DNA of 16,428 bases from SIG636 sp045604285 (lineage in GTDB: Bacteria > Bacillota > Clostridia > Oscillospirales > CAG-382), in NCBI GenBank assembly GCA_045604285.1, contig JAZUNS010000161.1, forward strand, positions 1 through 16,428, read 5' to 3'. The notes beneath the pieces were generated by a model. It had not been told where the DNA came from, searched no databases, and was given only the letters and a program-made list of their open reading frames with translations. Every line of letters begins with the position of its first letter. The first letter of the stretch is position 1. Of this stretch, positions 1 through 5,925 are shown piece after piece. Both the position numbers and the translations under genes were made by a program.

Positions 1-373
1 ACACGCCTATTTCTGCACGTGATATCCCTTCGCTATAGGGATCATCCTCTTTACAGTATTCGTTATAAAAGGTCTCTCTGATTGCTGTTTTTTCTTCTTC
101 CGACAGGGTATATTCGGCTTTTTTATTAACAAACTCGGTTATTATGCCTGCGTCATATTTAAGCACCTGCGCCGCATCAAGGCTGTCAATCTTGCCGTCA
201 CCGTTTACGTCACCGTTTACGGAGATTGCAAATGCCTGTACGCTGCCGTACTGACCGGTAGGCTCGCTGTTTCCGGGTACAGTTATATCATAAGTAGATC
301 TTGCGTAAGCGGTAATTGTCGTCACAGAAAGCATTATCAACAGAACCGCTATAATTTTCATTATTTTTTTCAT
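1..373 (-). CDS. Secreted dockerin-domain protein, N-terminal part (runs off window)
   Basis: The reading frame starts at ATG 373 behind AAAGGAG about 8 nt upstream and stays open for 124 codons to the window edge. Residues 1-24 form a signal peptide: a lysine-rich start, a hydrophobic core and a likely cut near AYA. At about residues 52-76 there is one dockerin calcium-binding repeat (GDVNGDGKIDSLD followed by AAQVLKYDAG). Dockerins plug into cohesins on scaffoldins or the cell surface, so the protein is probably secreted and part of a cellulosome-like or cell-wall assembly. A normal dockerin has two such repeats. The ~48 residues that follow (acidic, with LSEEEKTAIRE) do not look like a second one, so this may be a half dockerin, or the second repeat may lie further on. 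Having the dockerin directly after the signal peptide is less usual than a C-terminal position. The catalytic or binding domain lies outside the window, so its function is unknown. Confidence 0.8.
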   Translation of the reverse strand, partial: MKKIMKIIAVLLIMLSVTTITAYARSTYDITVPGNSEPTGQYGSVQAFAISVNGDVNGDGKIDSLDAAQVLKYDAGIITEFVNKKAEYTLSEEEKTAIRETFYNEYCKEDDPYSEGISRAEIGV

Positions 374-440
374 GCTGTTCACTCCTTTCACTATATAAGA
401 CGAACAAAAGGCAAAAAACTCTCACCCTTTTTACAAATAT

Positions 441-469
441 ATTTTATTTTATATTTTTTCGTTTGTCAA
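441..469 (-). promoter_or_regulatory. Sigma-A-type promoter for the dockerin gene
   Basis: On the minus strand there is TTGACA (469-464), a spacer of exactly 17 nt, and TAAAAT (446-441). The predicted start is about 60 nt upstream of ATG 373. The surrounding DNA is very AT-rich. The -35 box is perfect and the -10 box matches at most positions. Confidence 0.7.
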
Positions 470-590
470 CGATGATCAGTCCCGCTTTTAGTTTTTTGTA
501 TACCTGCACAAAAATTCGGTTTTTTGTTTGTACATATTTGCTTGTTAGCGTATATGGAAACAAGTCGATAAAACTCGATTAATAAACGAA

Positions 591-616
591 AAAAAGAGAC
601 CCTGCGGTCTCTTTTT
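591..616 (-). terminator. Bidirectional intrinsic terminator
   Basis: An inverted repeat GAGACC/GGTCTC (596-601, 606-611) with loop CTGC is flanked by an A-run on the left and a T-run on the right. The stem can therefore end transcription on both strands. It sits just past the stop of the minus-strand lipoprotein gene (634) and mainly serves that gene. Confidence 0.85.
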
Positions 617-633
617 GATTGCTTTGTTTACTT

Positions 634-1341
634 CTATTTAGCCACTACCTTAAAGTTATCCACCAAAGAATTATAGAGCGCATCGCTCTTTTCCACCTCG
701 GTAAGGCAGACGCACTGACAGGTTTCGGCTGCGGTGGCAACTACAAGAGTTTGATAAAACACGCCGCCGGAAGAGCTGTTTTTATAAAATACCACCGTAA
801 GCTTTTCGCCGTTGCGGTTGGTTATCTGCTTTACTACTATATCGCTTATCTTGTAGCCTGCCGCCTCAACCTGAGGGACAACCACTGCTTTAAAGCTATC
901 TACCGTAAGGGTTTCGTAGTAATCGGAATACGCCTCGGAGCTTATGACGATATTGCTTTTTTGGTCGGAGCTTAACAAAAGGTTGACGTTTTCGGCGCCG
1001 AATTCCCAATCCAAGGGATAGGAGAAAGCGATATAGCCATTGTTATACTCGGCATAGCCCTCGGGGCCGGGGGTGCTTACGTCAACGGACACCTCTGCAG
1101 AGGAATCGGGTGTGGGGACGGACTCTTCCTCGCTTTCCTCAGAAGATTCAACCTTCGTTTCTTCCTCTTGAGAGAGGACGGAAGATTCTGCAGACGAGGG
1201 GTCTGCAGTTTCCTGCTCGGAGGGGGAATCGGAGGTTATGGGCAAGCCCGTGTTGGGGTCTATGGGGACGCTTGAGCCGCAGGCAGTGAATACGGAAATC
1301 GCAAATATACACGCAAGGATCACAACCGATAATCTTTTCAT
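634..1341 (-). CDS. Putative lipoprotein with PsbP/DUF1795-like C-terminal domain
   Basis: This is a 235-residue protein starting at ATG 1341 behind AGGAG with 8 nt spacing. Residues 1-21 are a lipoprotein signal ending in FTAC, so Cys21 is the probable lipidated residue and the protein would be anchored outside the membrane. Residues about 28-95 are a low-complexity tether rich in Ser, Glu and Pro. Residues about 96-235 form a compact domain opening with EYNNGYIAFSYPLDWEF. That pattern resembles the PsbP/Mog1/DUF1795 fold found in many small Firmicutes lipoproteins, whose role is generally unknown. It lies 118 bp downstream of gdhA on the same strand, with a hairpin between them, so it is probably a separate or partly read-through unit. 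No clear promoter was seen. The fold call is by pattern recognition only. Confidence 0.8.
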   Translation of the reverse strand: MKRLSVVILACIFAISVFTACGSSVPIDPNTGLPITSDSPSEQETADPSSAESSVLSQEEETKVESSEESEEESVPTPDSSAEVSVDVSTPGPEGYAEYNNGYIAFSYPLDWEFGAENVNLLLSSDQKSNIVISSEAYSDYYETLTVDSFKAVVVPQVEAAGYKISDIVVKQITNRNGEKLTVVFYKNSSSGGVFYQTLVVATAAETCQCVCLTEVEKSDALYNSLVDNFKVVAK

Positions 1342-1417
1342 TTTAATTTCTCCTGTTATTTGACAGTTACAATTTTTTATATTCTTTGCCGCCTGCTGCG
1401 GAACGCTTTAATTTTAA

Positions 1418-1444
1418 CGAAGGAAGCCCCGTAGGCTTCCTTCG
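1418..1444 (-). terminator. Terminator-like hairpin after gdhA
   Basis: An 11-bp perfect stem (1418-1428 with 1434-1444, CGAAGGAAGCC/GGCTTCCTTCG) has a 5-nt loop, 16 nt beyond the gdhA stop. On the minus strand it is followed by TTAAAAT, a weak T-tract, so termination may be incomplete and allow read-through into the lipoprotein gene. Confidence 0.7.
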
Positions 1445-1459
1445 CAATTTTAATACTGA

Positions 1460-2806
1460 TTAATATGCAACGCCCTGAGCCTTCATAGCTTCGGCAACCT
1501 TAAGGAAGCCTGCTATGTTTGCGCCTGCAACAAGGTTGCCTGCACAGCCGTATTCTACGGATGCTTCGTAAGCTGCCTTGTAGATGCCCTGCATGATGCC
1601 GTGAAGCTTTTCGTCAACCTCATCAAAGCTCCAGGACAGACGGATGGAGTTCTGGCTCATTTCAAGGCCGCTGGTGGCAACACCGCCTGCGTTTGCAGCC
1701 TTTGCGGGGCCGAAGGAGATGCCTGCAGACTGGAATACTTCAACTGCTTCGGGAGTGCTGGGCATATTTGCGCCTTCTGCAACGTATTTTACGCCGTTGG
1801 CAACAAGTGCCTTTGCGCTTTCGCCGTCAAGCTCGTTCTGGGTAGCGCAGGGAAGAGCAATGTCACAAGGAACGGTCCAAATACCCTTGCAGCCTTCGTA
1901 ATACTTAGCGCCTTCCACTCTGTTAGCGTATTCCTTTATTCTTGCACGTTCAACTTCTTTGATCTGCTTAAGAACGTCAAGATTTATGCCGTTTTCATCA
2001 ACAACGTAGCCTGCAGAGTCGCACATTGCGATAACCTTACCGCCAAGCTGAGTAGCCTTTTGGCAAGCGTAGATTGCAACGTTACCGGAGCCGGAGATAA
2101 CAACCTTTTTACCCTCGAAAGAGTCGCCGGCAGCCTTAAGCATTTCGTTGGTGAAATAGCAAAGACCGAAGCCGGTAGCTTCTTTTCTGGCAAGAGAGCC
2201 GCCGTAAGGAATGCCCTTGCCGGTAAGAACGCCGGTAAATTCGTTACGAAGTCTCTTATACTGGCCGAACATAAAGCCGATCTCACGGGCGCCTACGCCG
2301 ATATCGCCTGCGGGAACGTCGGTATCTGCACCGATATGCTTAGCAAGCTCAGTCATAAAGCTTTGGCAGAAACGCATAATTTCGTTATCGCTCTTGCCCT
2401 TGGGGTCAAAGTCGCTGCCGCCCTTACCGCCGCCCATGGGAAGACCGGTAAGAGAGTTTTTAAATATCTGTTCAAAGCCGAGGAACTTAATTACGGATGC
2501 GTTAACGGAGGGATGGAATCTTATACCGCCCTTGTAAGGACCTATTGCAGAGTTGTACTGAACTCTGTAACCTCTGTTAACCTGAACGTTGCCGTTATCG
2601 TCAACCCAGCTTACACGGAACTGAATAAATCTTTCAGGCTCAACAAGACGCTCGAGTATGCCTGCCTTTACCAAGTCAGGACGCTTTTCAATAACAGGCT
2701 CCAAAGATTCAAGCACTTCTTTTACTGCCTGAAGGAACTCGTTTTCACCAACGCTTCTCTTTTCAACGTCGGCGTAAACCTTTTGCAAATACTCGTTTTT
2801 AAACAT
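1460..2806 (-). CDS. gdhA: Glutamate dehydrogenase, hexameric, probably NADP-specific
   Basis: GdhA is a cytoplasmic enzyme that interconverts 2-oxoglutarate plus ammonia and glutamate. The 448-residue length is normal for the hexameric ~50 kDa class. Visible family motifs are GPYKGGIRFHPSV with Lys92, LPMGGGKGGSDFDPKGKSD with catalytic Lys128, PAGDIGVG with the catalytic Asp168, the Rossmann turn GSGNVA at 239-244, and ANAGGVATSGLEMSQNS near the C terminus. Lys92 and Lys128 fall at the same numbers as in E. coli GdhA. The start ATG 2806 has a perfect AAGGAGGG Shine-Dalgarno 7 nt upstream. The gene follows the M23/G5 lipoprotein gene by only 37 bp on the same strand, so the two may be co-transcribed. 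NADP preference is inferred from resemblance to the biosynthetic class, not from a decisive residue. Divergent ilvE nearby uses glutamate as amino donor. Confidence 0.97.
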   Translation of the reverse strand: MFKNEYLQKVYADVEKRSVGENEFLQAVKEVLESLEPVIEKRPDLVKAGILERLVEPERFIQFRVSWVDDNGNVQVNRGYRVQYNSAIGPYKGGIRFHPSVNASVIKFLGFEQIFKNSLTGLPMGGGKGGSDFDPKGKSDNEIMRFCQSFMTELAKHIGADTDVPAGDIGVGAREIGFMFGQYKRLRNEFTGVLTGKGIPYGGSLARKEATGFGLCYFTNEMLKAAGDSFEGKKVVISGSGNVAIYACQKATQLGGKVIAMCDSAGYVVDENGINLDVLKQIKEVERARIKEYANRVEGAKYYEGCKGIWTVPCDIALPCATQNELDGESAKALVANGVKYVAEGANMPSTPEAVEVFQSAGISFGPAKAANAGGVATSGLEMSQNSIRLSWSFDEVDEKLHGIMQGIYKAAYEASVEYGCAGNLVAGANIAGFLKVAEAMKAQGVAY

Positions 2807-2843
2807 TGTTTTCCCTCCTTAAATTGCGGAAAAATAGATTAAG

Positions 2844-3962
2844 TTATTTATTGGTACCGTTAAAGGTGTTCCAATCAAGATAAAGCTCGGGGTTGACATC
2901 ATCGCCGTCAATTAAAACCCCGTAGTGCAGGTGGGGGCCGGTAACCCTGCCCGTTGCGCCCATAAGCGCCACCGCCTGCCCCTTTAAAACAGCCTGCCCC
3001 TCTTCTACAAGAAGCTTGCTGCAATGAGCGTACAAGGTGGAAAGGCCGTCGCCGTGGTCGATAACAACCTTTAAGCCGTAACCGCTGTGCCAGCCCGCAT
3101 AAACCACAACGCCGTCGGCAGACGAATATATTTCATCACCGTAGCAGCTGCCGCTGTGGGCGATAAAATCAACGCCTTCGTGAAAATCAGCTTCGCCGAA
3201 CACTACGCGCCAGCCGTAGCCGCTGGAAACCCTGCCATCGTAGGGCAATGCAAGCTTTTCACCTGCCGCCATCAAGGATGCGCCGTTTTCAGTTCCCTGC
3301 CAAATCAGGGCACTGACGGGCTCGGATACAACCGTGCTGTTGGCGAGGAAGCTATCCACGCACACGCCGTTAACGTAAGTGTTGCTGTATGTATTGTTTT
3401 TTACACCGTTAACGCCTTCGGTTATAACAACGGAGGTGCCAACGCTTAAAGCGTCAGTCTCTTTAACCTCGGTAGTATATGCCAGCCCTTCTTCCTCGAT
3501 TATCATAACCTTACTGATAACCGAAAACTTTACGGGCAGCTCTGCGCCGTATACGTCCGTAACGGAAAAGCTTAAACGATTGCCGTAATTGCCAAGGCAC
3601 TTCGAAAGCCCTGCAGGGTCGGTAAAAGCATCATCATTATATATACCGTTTACAACACGCACGTCGTTTTGCAATTGGTTATGACCGCCGTTCATACCGT
3701 AGGACGCTGCAAGAGCATCCGTTAAATCTTCTATGGCATCAAGTGCGGTTACGTTATCCTCAACTGCTGCAACAAATACGCCGTCTACGTACACGCCGTA
3801 GCCACTTGCCGTTGCCTTTTCTTCTACGGAAACCTCTGAGGAGCCGTCGTGACACTCAATGACCTGCTCTTCCCCACAGCCGGAAAACAAAACCAGCAAC
3901 GCCGCTAAAAGCAACACTGCCAAGCCGCGACCGTGGGATTTTATAAACACTTCCAAAATCAA
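2844..3962 (-). CDS. Lipoprotein M23 metallopeptidase with G5 domain
   Basis: This is a 372-residue cell-surface peptidoglycan hydrolase candidate. Residues 1-29 are a lipoprotein signal with the classic lipobox FSGC, so Cys29 would be lipidated. Residues about 55-150 form an uncharacterised region. About 152-224 form a G5 domain, a module linked to cell-wall or sugar binding (TEVKETDALSVGTSVVI, then NGVKNNTYSNTYVNG). About 240-362 form a LytM/M23 domain with all zinc ligands present: His261 and Asp265 in HEGVD, His313 in YAH, and His344/His346 in GPHLH. It is therefore probably an active endopeptidase. The start is TTG 3962, with AGGAG 5 nt upstream; an in-frame TTG at 3956 is an alternative. 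Domain order G5-M23 is common in clostridial wall hydrolases. No clear promoter was found in the 209-bp divergent gap to ilvE. Confidence 0.9.
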   Translation of the reverse strand: MILEVFIKSHGRGLAVLLLAALLVLFSGCGEEQVIECHDGSSEVSVEEKATASGYGVYVDGVFVAAVEDNVTALDAIEDLTDALAASYGMNGGHNQLQNDVRVVNGIYNDDAFTDPAGLSKCLGNYGNRLSFSVTDVYGAELPVKFSVISKVMIIEEEGLAYTTEVKETDALSVGTSVVITEGVNGVKNNTYSNTYVNGVCVDSFLANSTVVSEPVSALIWQGTENGASLMAAGEKLALPYDGRVSSGYGWRVVFGEADFHEGVDFIAHSGSCYGDEIYSSADGVVVYAGWHSGYGLKVVIDHGDGLSTLYAHCSKLLVEEGQAVLKGQAVALMGATGRVTGPHLHYGVLIDGDDVNPELYLDWNTFNGTNK

Positions 3963-4100
3963 AAACTCTCCTATTTAATTTACTAAAAATAATACACCAC
4001 ATTTATGAACATTTTGTTTCCTCAAAACTAATTTTCTGTGTCCCTTTGAAAATATTTTATCATTTTAGCATCTTAAACCGACCTTTTTTTAAAAAAACTG

Positions 4101-4129
4101 TTGCAAGGTGAAAACAAAAGTATTATAAT
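4101..4129 (+). promoter_or_regulatory. Sigma-A-type promoter for ilvE
   Basis: TTGCAA (4101-4106), a 17-nt spacer and a perfect TATAAT (4124-4129) give a predicted start about 36 nt before the ilvE ATG. This lies in the divergent gap between the M23/G5 gene and ilvE. Confidence 0.75.
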
Positions 4130-4171
4130 TAGTGTGAATTACGATTAATTTTAAGGAGATGTGCAAAGATT

Positions 4172-5236
4172 ATGAACATTACCGTTACACGCACTACCAC
4201 CCCCAAGGCTAAGCCCGATTGGAACAAGCTTGGCTTTGGCAAGATTTTTACTGACCATATGTTCCTTATGGATTACAACAAGGAGCAGGGCTGGCATGAC
4301 GCACGCATAGTTCCTTTTGCAGATATATCCCTTTCCCCCGCTTGTGCAGTTTTCCACTACGCACAAGAAATGTTTGAGGGTATGAAGGCGTATAAAGCGC
4401 CCGACGGAAGAAACCTTCTTTTCCGCCCCATGAAGAACATTGAGCGTATGAACAACACCAACGAAAGACTTTGTATACCCAAGGTTGACCCCGACTTTGC
4501 CCTTAAAGCAATTAAAGAGCTTATTAAGGTAGACGAGGAGTGGATACCTGCCGACGACGGCAAATCCCTTTACATACGTCCCTTTATCATAGCTACCGAC
4601 CCCTTCCTTGGCGTTCACCCCTCTGCAACCTATTTGTTCTGCATTATTCTTTCCCCCGTTGGTGCATATTATGCTGAGGGTATGAATCCCGTTAAAATTT
4701 ACGTTGAAGACGAATACGTACGTGCGGTAAAGGGTGGTACCGGCTTTGCAAAGACCGGCGGCAACTACGCTGCATCCCTCCGCGCCCAGGAAAAGGCTGA
4801 AAAGCTTGGCTATACCCAGGTTTTGTGGCTTGACGGTATTCATCACGAATACATTGACGAAGTTGGCGCAATGAACGTATTTTTCCTTATCGACGGTGAG
4901 CTTATCACTCCCCAGCTTGAAGGCAACATCCTCCCCGGCGTAACCAGAGATTCCGTTATAAGCCTTGCACGCTCTATGGGCGTTAAGGTAACCGAAAGAC
5001 GCCTTTCCATTAAGGAAGTTGTTGCAGCCGCAGAAGCAGGCAAGCTTGAAGAAGCCTTTGGCAGCGGTACTGCCGCAGTTATCTCTCCCATGGGTGAGCT
5101 TAACGTTGAGGGCAAGAAGATAGTTATAAACGACGGTAAGATCGGCGCCCTTTCTCAAAAGCTTTACGATACCCTTACGGGTATTCAGTGGGGTAAGATC
5201 AAGGACGAATTCGGCTGGAGCGTTGTAATAGACTAA
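4172..5236 (+). CDS. ilvE: Branched-chain amino acid aminotransferase
   Basis: IlvE is a cytoplasmic PLP enzyme that transfers the amino group between glutamate and the 2-oxo acids of Leu, Ile and Val. The protein has 354 residues, the length of the longer, eukaryote-like BCAT subgroup, rather than the ~300 residues of the E. coli form. Visible family features are FEGMKAYKAPDGRNLLFRP (about 68-86), LYIRPFIIATDPFLGVHPS (about 133-151), and the PLP-lysine segment KGGTGFAKTGGNYAAS, with Lys194 the expected Schiff-base lysine. These are followed by QVLWLDG and EVGAMNVFF, then GVTRDSVI. The start ATG 4172 has AAGGAG 13 nt upstream, a rather long spacing; no nearer in-frame start exists. Own promoter and terminator indicate a single-gene transcript. 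GdhA, encoded nearby in the opposite direction, supplies glutamate. Confidence 0.96.
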   Translation: MNITVTRTTTPKAKPDWNKLGFGKIFTDHMFLMDYNKEQGWHDARIVPFADISLSPACAVFHYAQEMFEGMKAYKAPDGRNLLFRPMKNIERMNNTNERLCIPKVDPDFALKAIKELIKVDEEWIPADDGKSLYIRPFIIATDPFLGVHPSATYLFCIILSPVGAYYAEGMNPVKIYVEDEYVRAVKGGTGFAKTGGNYAASLRAQEKAEKLGYTQVLWLDGIHHEYIDEVGAMNVFFLIDGELITPQLEGNILPGVTRDSVISLARSMGVKVTERRLSIKEVVAAAEAGKLEEAFGSGTAAVISPMGELNVEGKKIVINDGKIGALSQKLYDTLTGIQWGKIKDEFGWSVVID

Positions 5237-5248
5237 GCTGTATTTTTG

Positions 5249-5275
5249 AGAGAGGTCGAAAGACCTCTCTTTTTT
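5249..5275 (+). terminator. Intrinsic terminator of ilvE
   Basis: A 9-bp stem (5249-5257 with 5262-5270) capped by a GAAA tetraloop is followed directly by a run of T to 5275. It lies 12 nt after the ilvE stop. Confidence 0.93.
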
Positions 5276-5278
5276 CAC

Positions 5279-5307
5279 TTGACAAACCCTGAAAAAGGAT
5301 GTAGAAT
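5279..5307 (+). promoter_or_regulatory. Consensus promoter upstream of the structured leader
   Basis: A perfect TTGACA (5279-5284), a 17-nt spacer and TAGAAT (5302-5307) begin 4 nt after the ilvE terminator. The predicted start, ~7 nt past the -10 box, falls at about 5314. That is exactly where the left arm of the large hairpin begins. Confidence 0.75.
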
Positions 5308-5313
5308 AACGTC

Positions 5314-5448
5314 GTCACACAACTGAATTAATACACAACCACCTGTCTATTATAACATTTGATAATAGGCGTGTTTCCTCATGGACAGTGGTTGTTTTTA
5401 AGCGTTGTTCAGTTATGTGACAGTAACGAGGGCACGCCTATTATTTTT
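5314..5448 (+). ncRNA. Candidate structured leader RNA with alternative pairings
   Basis: The outer arms GTCACACAACTGAA (5314-5327) and TTCAGTTATGTGAC (5408-5421) pair with one mismatch. The inner arms ACAACCACCTGTC (5335-5347) and GACAGTGGTTGT (5384-5395) pair with one bulged C. A small hairpin TATTAT/ATAATA (5348-5353, 5362-5367) sits inside. The loop segment ATAATAGGCGTG (5362-5373) is perfectly complementary to CACGCCTATTAT (5433-5444), which is followed by TTTT (5445-5448). That second pairing is either a pseudoknot on the first hairpin or an alternative terminator stem. No known riboswitch class was recognised. A miniature mobile palindrome is the rival reading. Confidence 0.5.
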
Positions 5449-5467
5449 GCCTTCGTAATTTTTGAAT

Positions 5468-5483
5468 CCGGTTATGGCTTTAT
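5468..5483 (+). repeat. Left arm of inverted repeat flanking the small membrane gene
   Basis: CCGGTTATGGCTTTAT here is the reverse complement, at 15 of 16 positions, of ATAAAGCCATAACGGG at 5851-5866. The arms lie on either side of the gene at 5511-5843. Both ends also carry a CACGCC/GGCGTG word further out (5433-5438 and 5865-5870). Confidence 0.75.
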
Positions 5484-5510
5484 CATAAATACATTTGGGA
5501 GGATTTGATT

Positions 5511-5843
5511 ATGGACGGTCAATTTAACATGAAACGCATGATTATCACGGCAATAAGTTGTATTGTCATTTGGGGTATCACCTTTGCGGCGGTTATGTCG
5601 GAGTCGGATTTCGGTCTGATAGTTCTCGTTATCTGCGCAATCTTCGGTTGGCAAGCACTTAACAAAATTCAGCCCTCTATGTTCCTTTGGATGTCTTGGG
5701 TAGGATGGCTTATCTATTTCTTTATTAAGTTTATGATATCCGCAGTTATCGGTGTTTTTGTTGCTCCTTTCGTTATCGGAAGAAAGCTTGGCGGCGTCAT
5801 ATCCGACGTTTCCGACGAGGTAAGCAAAAACAAAAACAGCTAA
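5511..5843 (+). CDS. Small hypothetical multi-span membrane protein
   Basis: This is a 110-residue protein with no recognised family. Hydrophobic stretches at about 9-27, 33-48, 57-73 and 74-90 suggest three or four membrane spans. They are followed by a charged C-terminal tail ending in SKNKNS. Trp and Met are frequent in the middle spans (FLWMSWVGWLIYFF). The start is ATG 5511, with GGGAGGA 7 nt upstream; an in-frame TTG 6 nt earlier would place the Shine-Dalgarno too close. The gene is preceded by a consensus promoter and a highly structured ~130-nt leader, is bracketed by a 16-bp inverted repeat, and ends at a strong terminator. It therefore looks like a self-contained single-gene unit. 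No function can be assigned from sequence alone. Confidence 0.8.
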   Translation: MDGQFNMKRMIITAISCIVIWGITFAAVMSESDFGLIVLVICAIFGWQALNKIQPSMFLWMSWVGWLIYFFIKFMISAVIGVFVAPFVIGRKLGGVISDVSDEVSKNKNS

Positions 5844-5850
5844 AAATCAA

Positions 5851-5866
5851 ATAAAGCCATAACGGG
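5851..5866 (-). repeat. Right arm of inverted repeat flanking the small membrane gene
   Basis: ATAAAGCCATAACGGG pairs with 5468-5483 over 15 of 16 bases. It lies 7 nt after the stop codon of the small membrane gene and continues into GCGTG (ends 5870), which echoes ATAATAGGCGTG at 5362-5373. Confidence 0.75.
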
Positions 5867-5893
5867 CGTGAAGTAAAAACGCACACGCATTTG

Positions 5894-5925
5894 AAAGCCG
5901 ACGGGGATTTTTCCGTCGGCTTTTT
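5894..5925 (+). terminator. Intrinsic terminator between convergent genes
   Basis: An 11-bp stem AAAGCCGACGG/CCGTCGGCTTT (5894-5904, 5913-5923) has an 8-nt loop and ends in TTTTT (5921-5925). It serves the small membrane gene. The yqfD stop codon (5926-5924 on the minus strand) lies inside its right flank. On the minus strand the T-tract is weak. Confidence 0.88.

Noticed and set aside
619..975. 118-codon plus-strand frame
   Set aside because: Antisense to the C-terminal domain of the lipoprotein gene, and it begins at the terminator.
1601..2842. 413-codon open frame on the plus strand opposite gdhA
   Set aside because: It is the antisense shadow of a clear gdhA with all catalytic motifs. 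The frame stays open because of codon bias, lacks recognisable domains and has no Shine-Dalgarno of note.
4151..5278. 375-codon open frame on the minus strand opposite ilvE
   Set aside because: It covers ilvE completely and even runs through its terminator hairpin. Cys- and Asn-rich, featureless translation is typical of an antisense shadow.
5310..5330. Similarity of GTCGTCACACAAC to part of the tetrahydrofolate riboswitch
   Set aside because: Only a short word is shared; the rest of the fold and the conserved THF core are absent.
5279..5870. Insertion sequence with transposase
   Set aside because: The enclosed gene encodes a small membrane protein without a transposase motif, so only a non-autonomous element could be argued.
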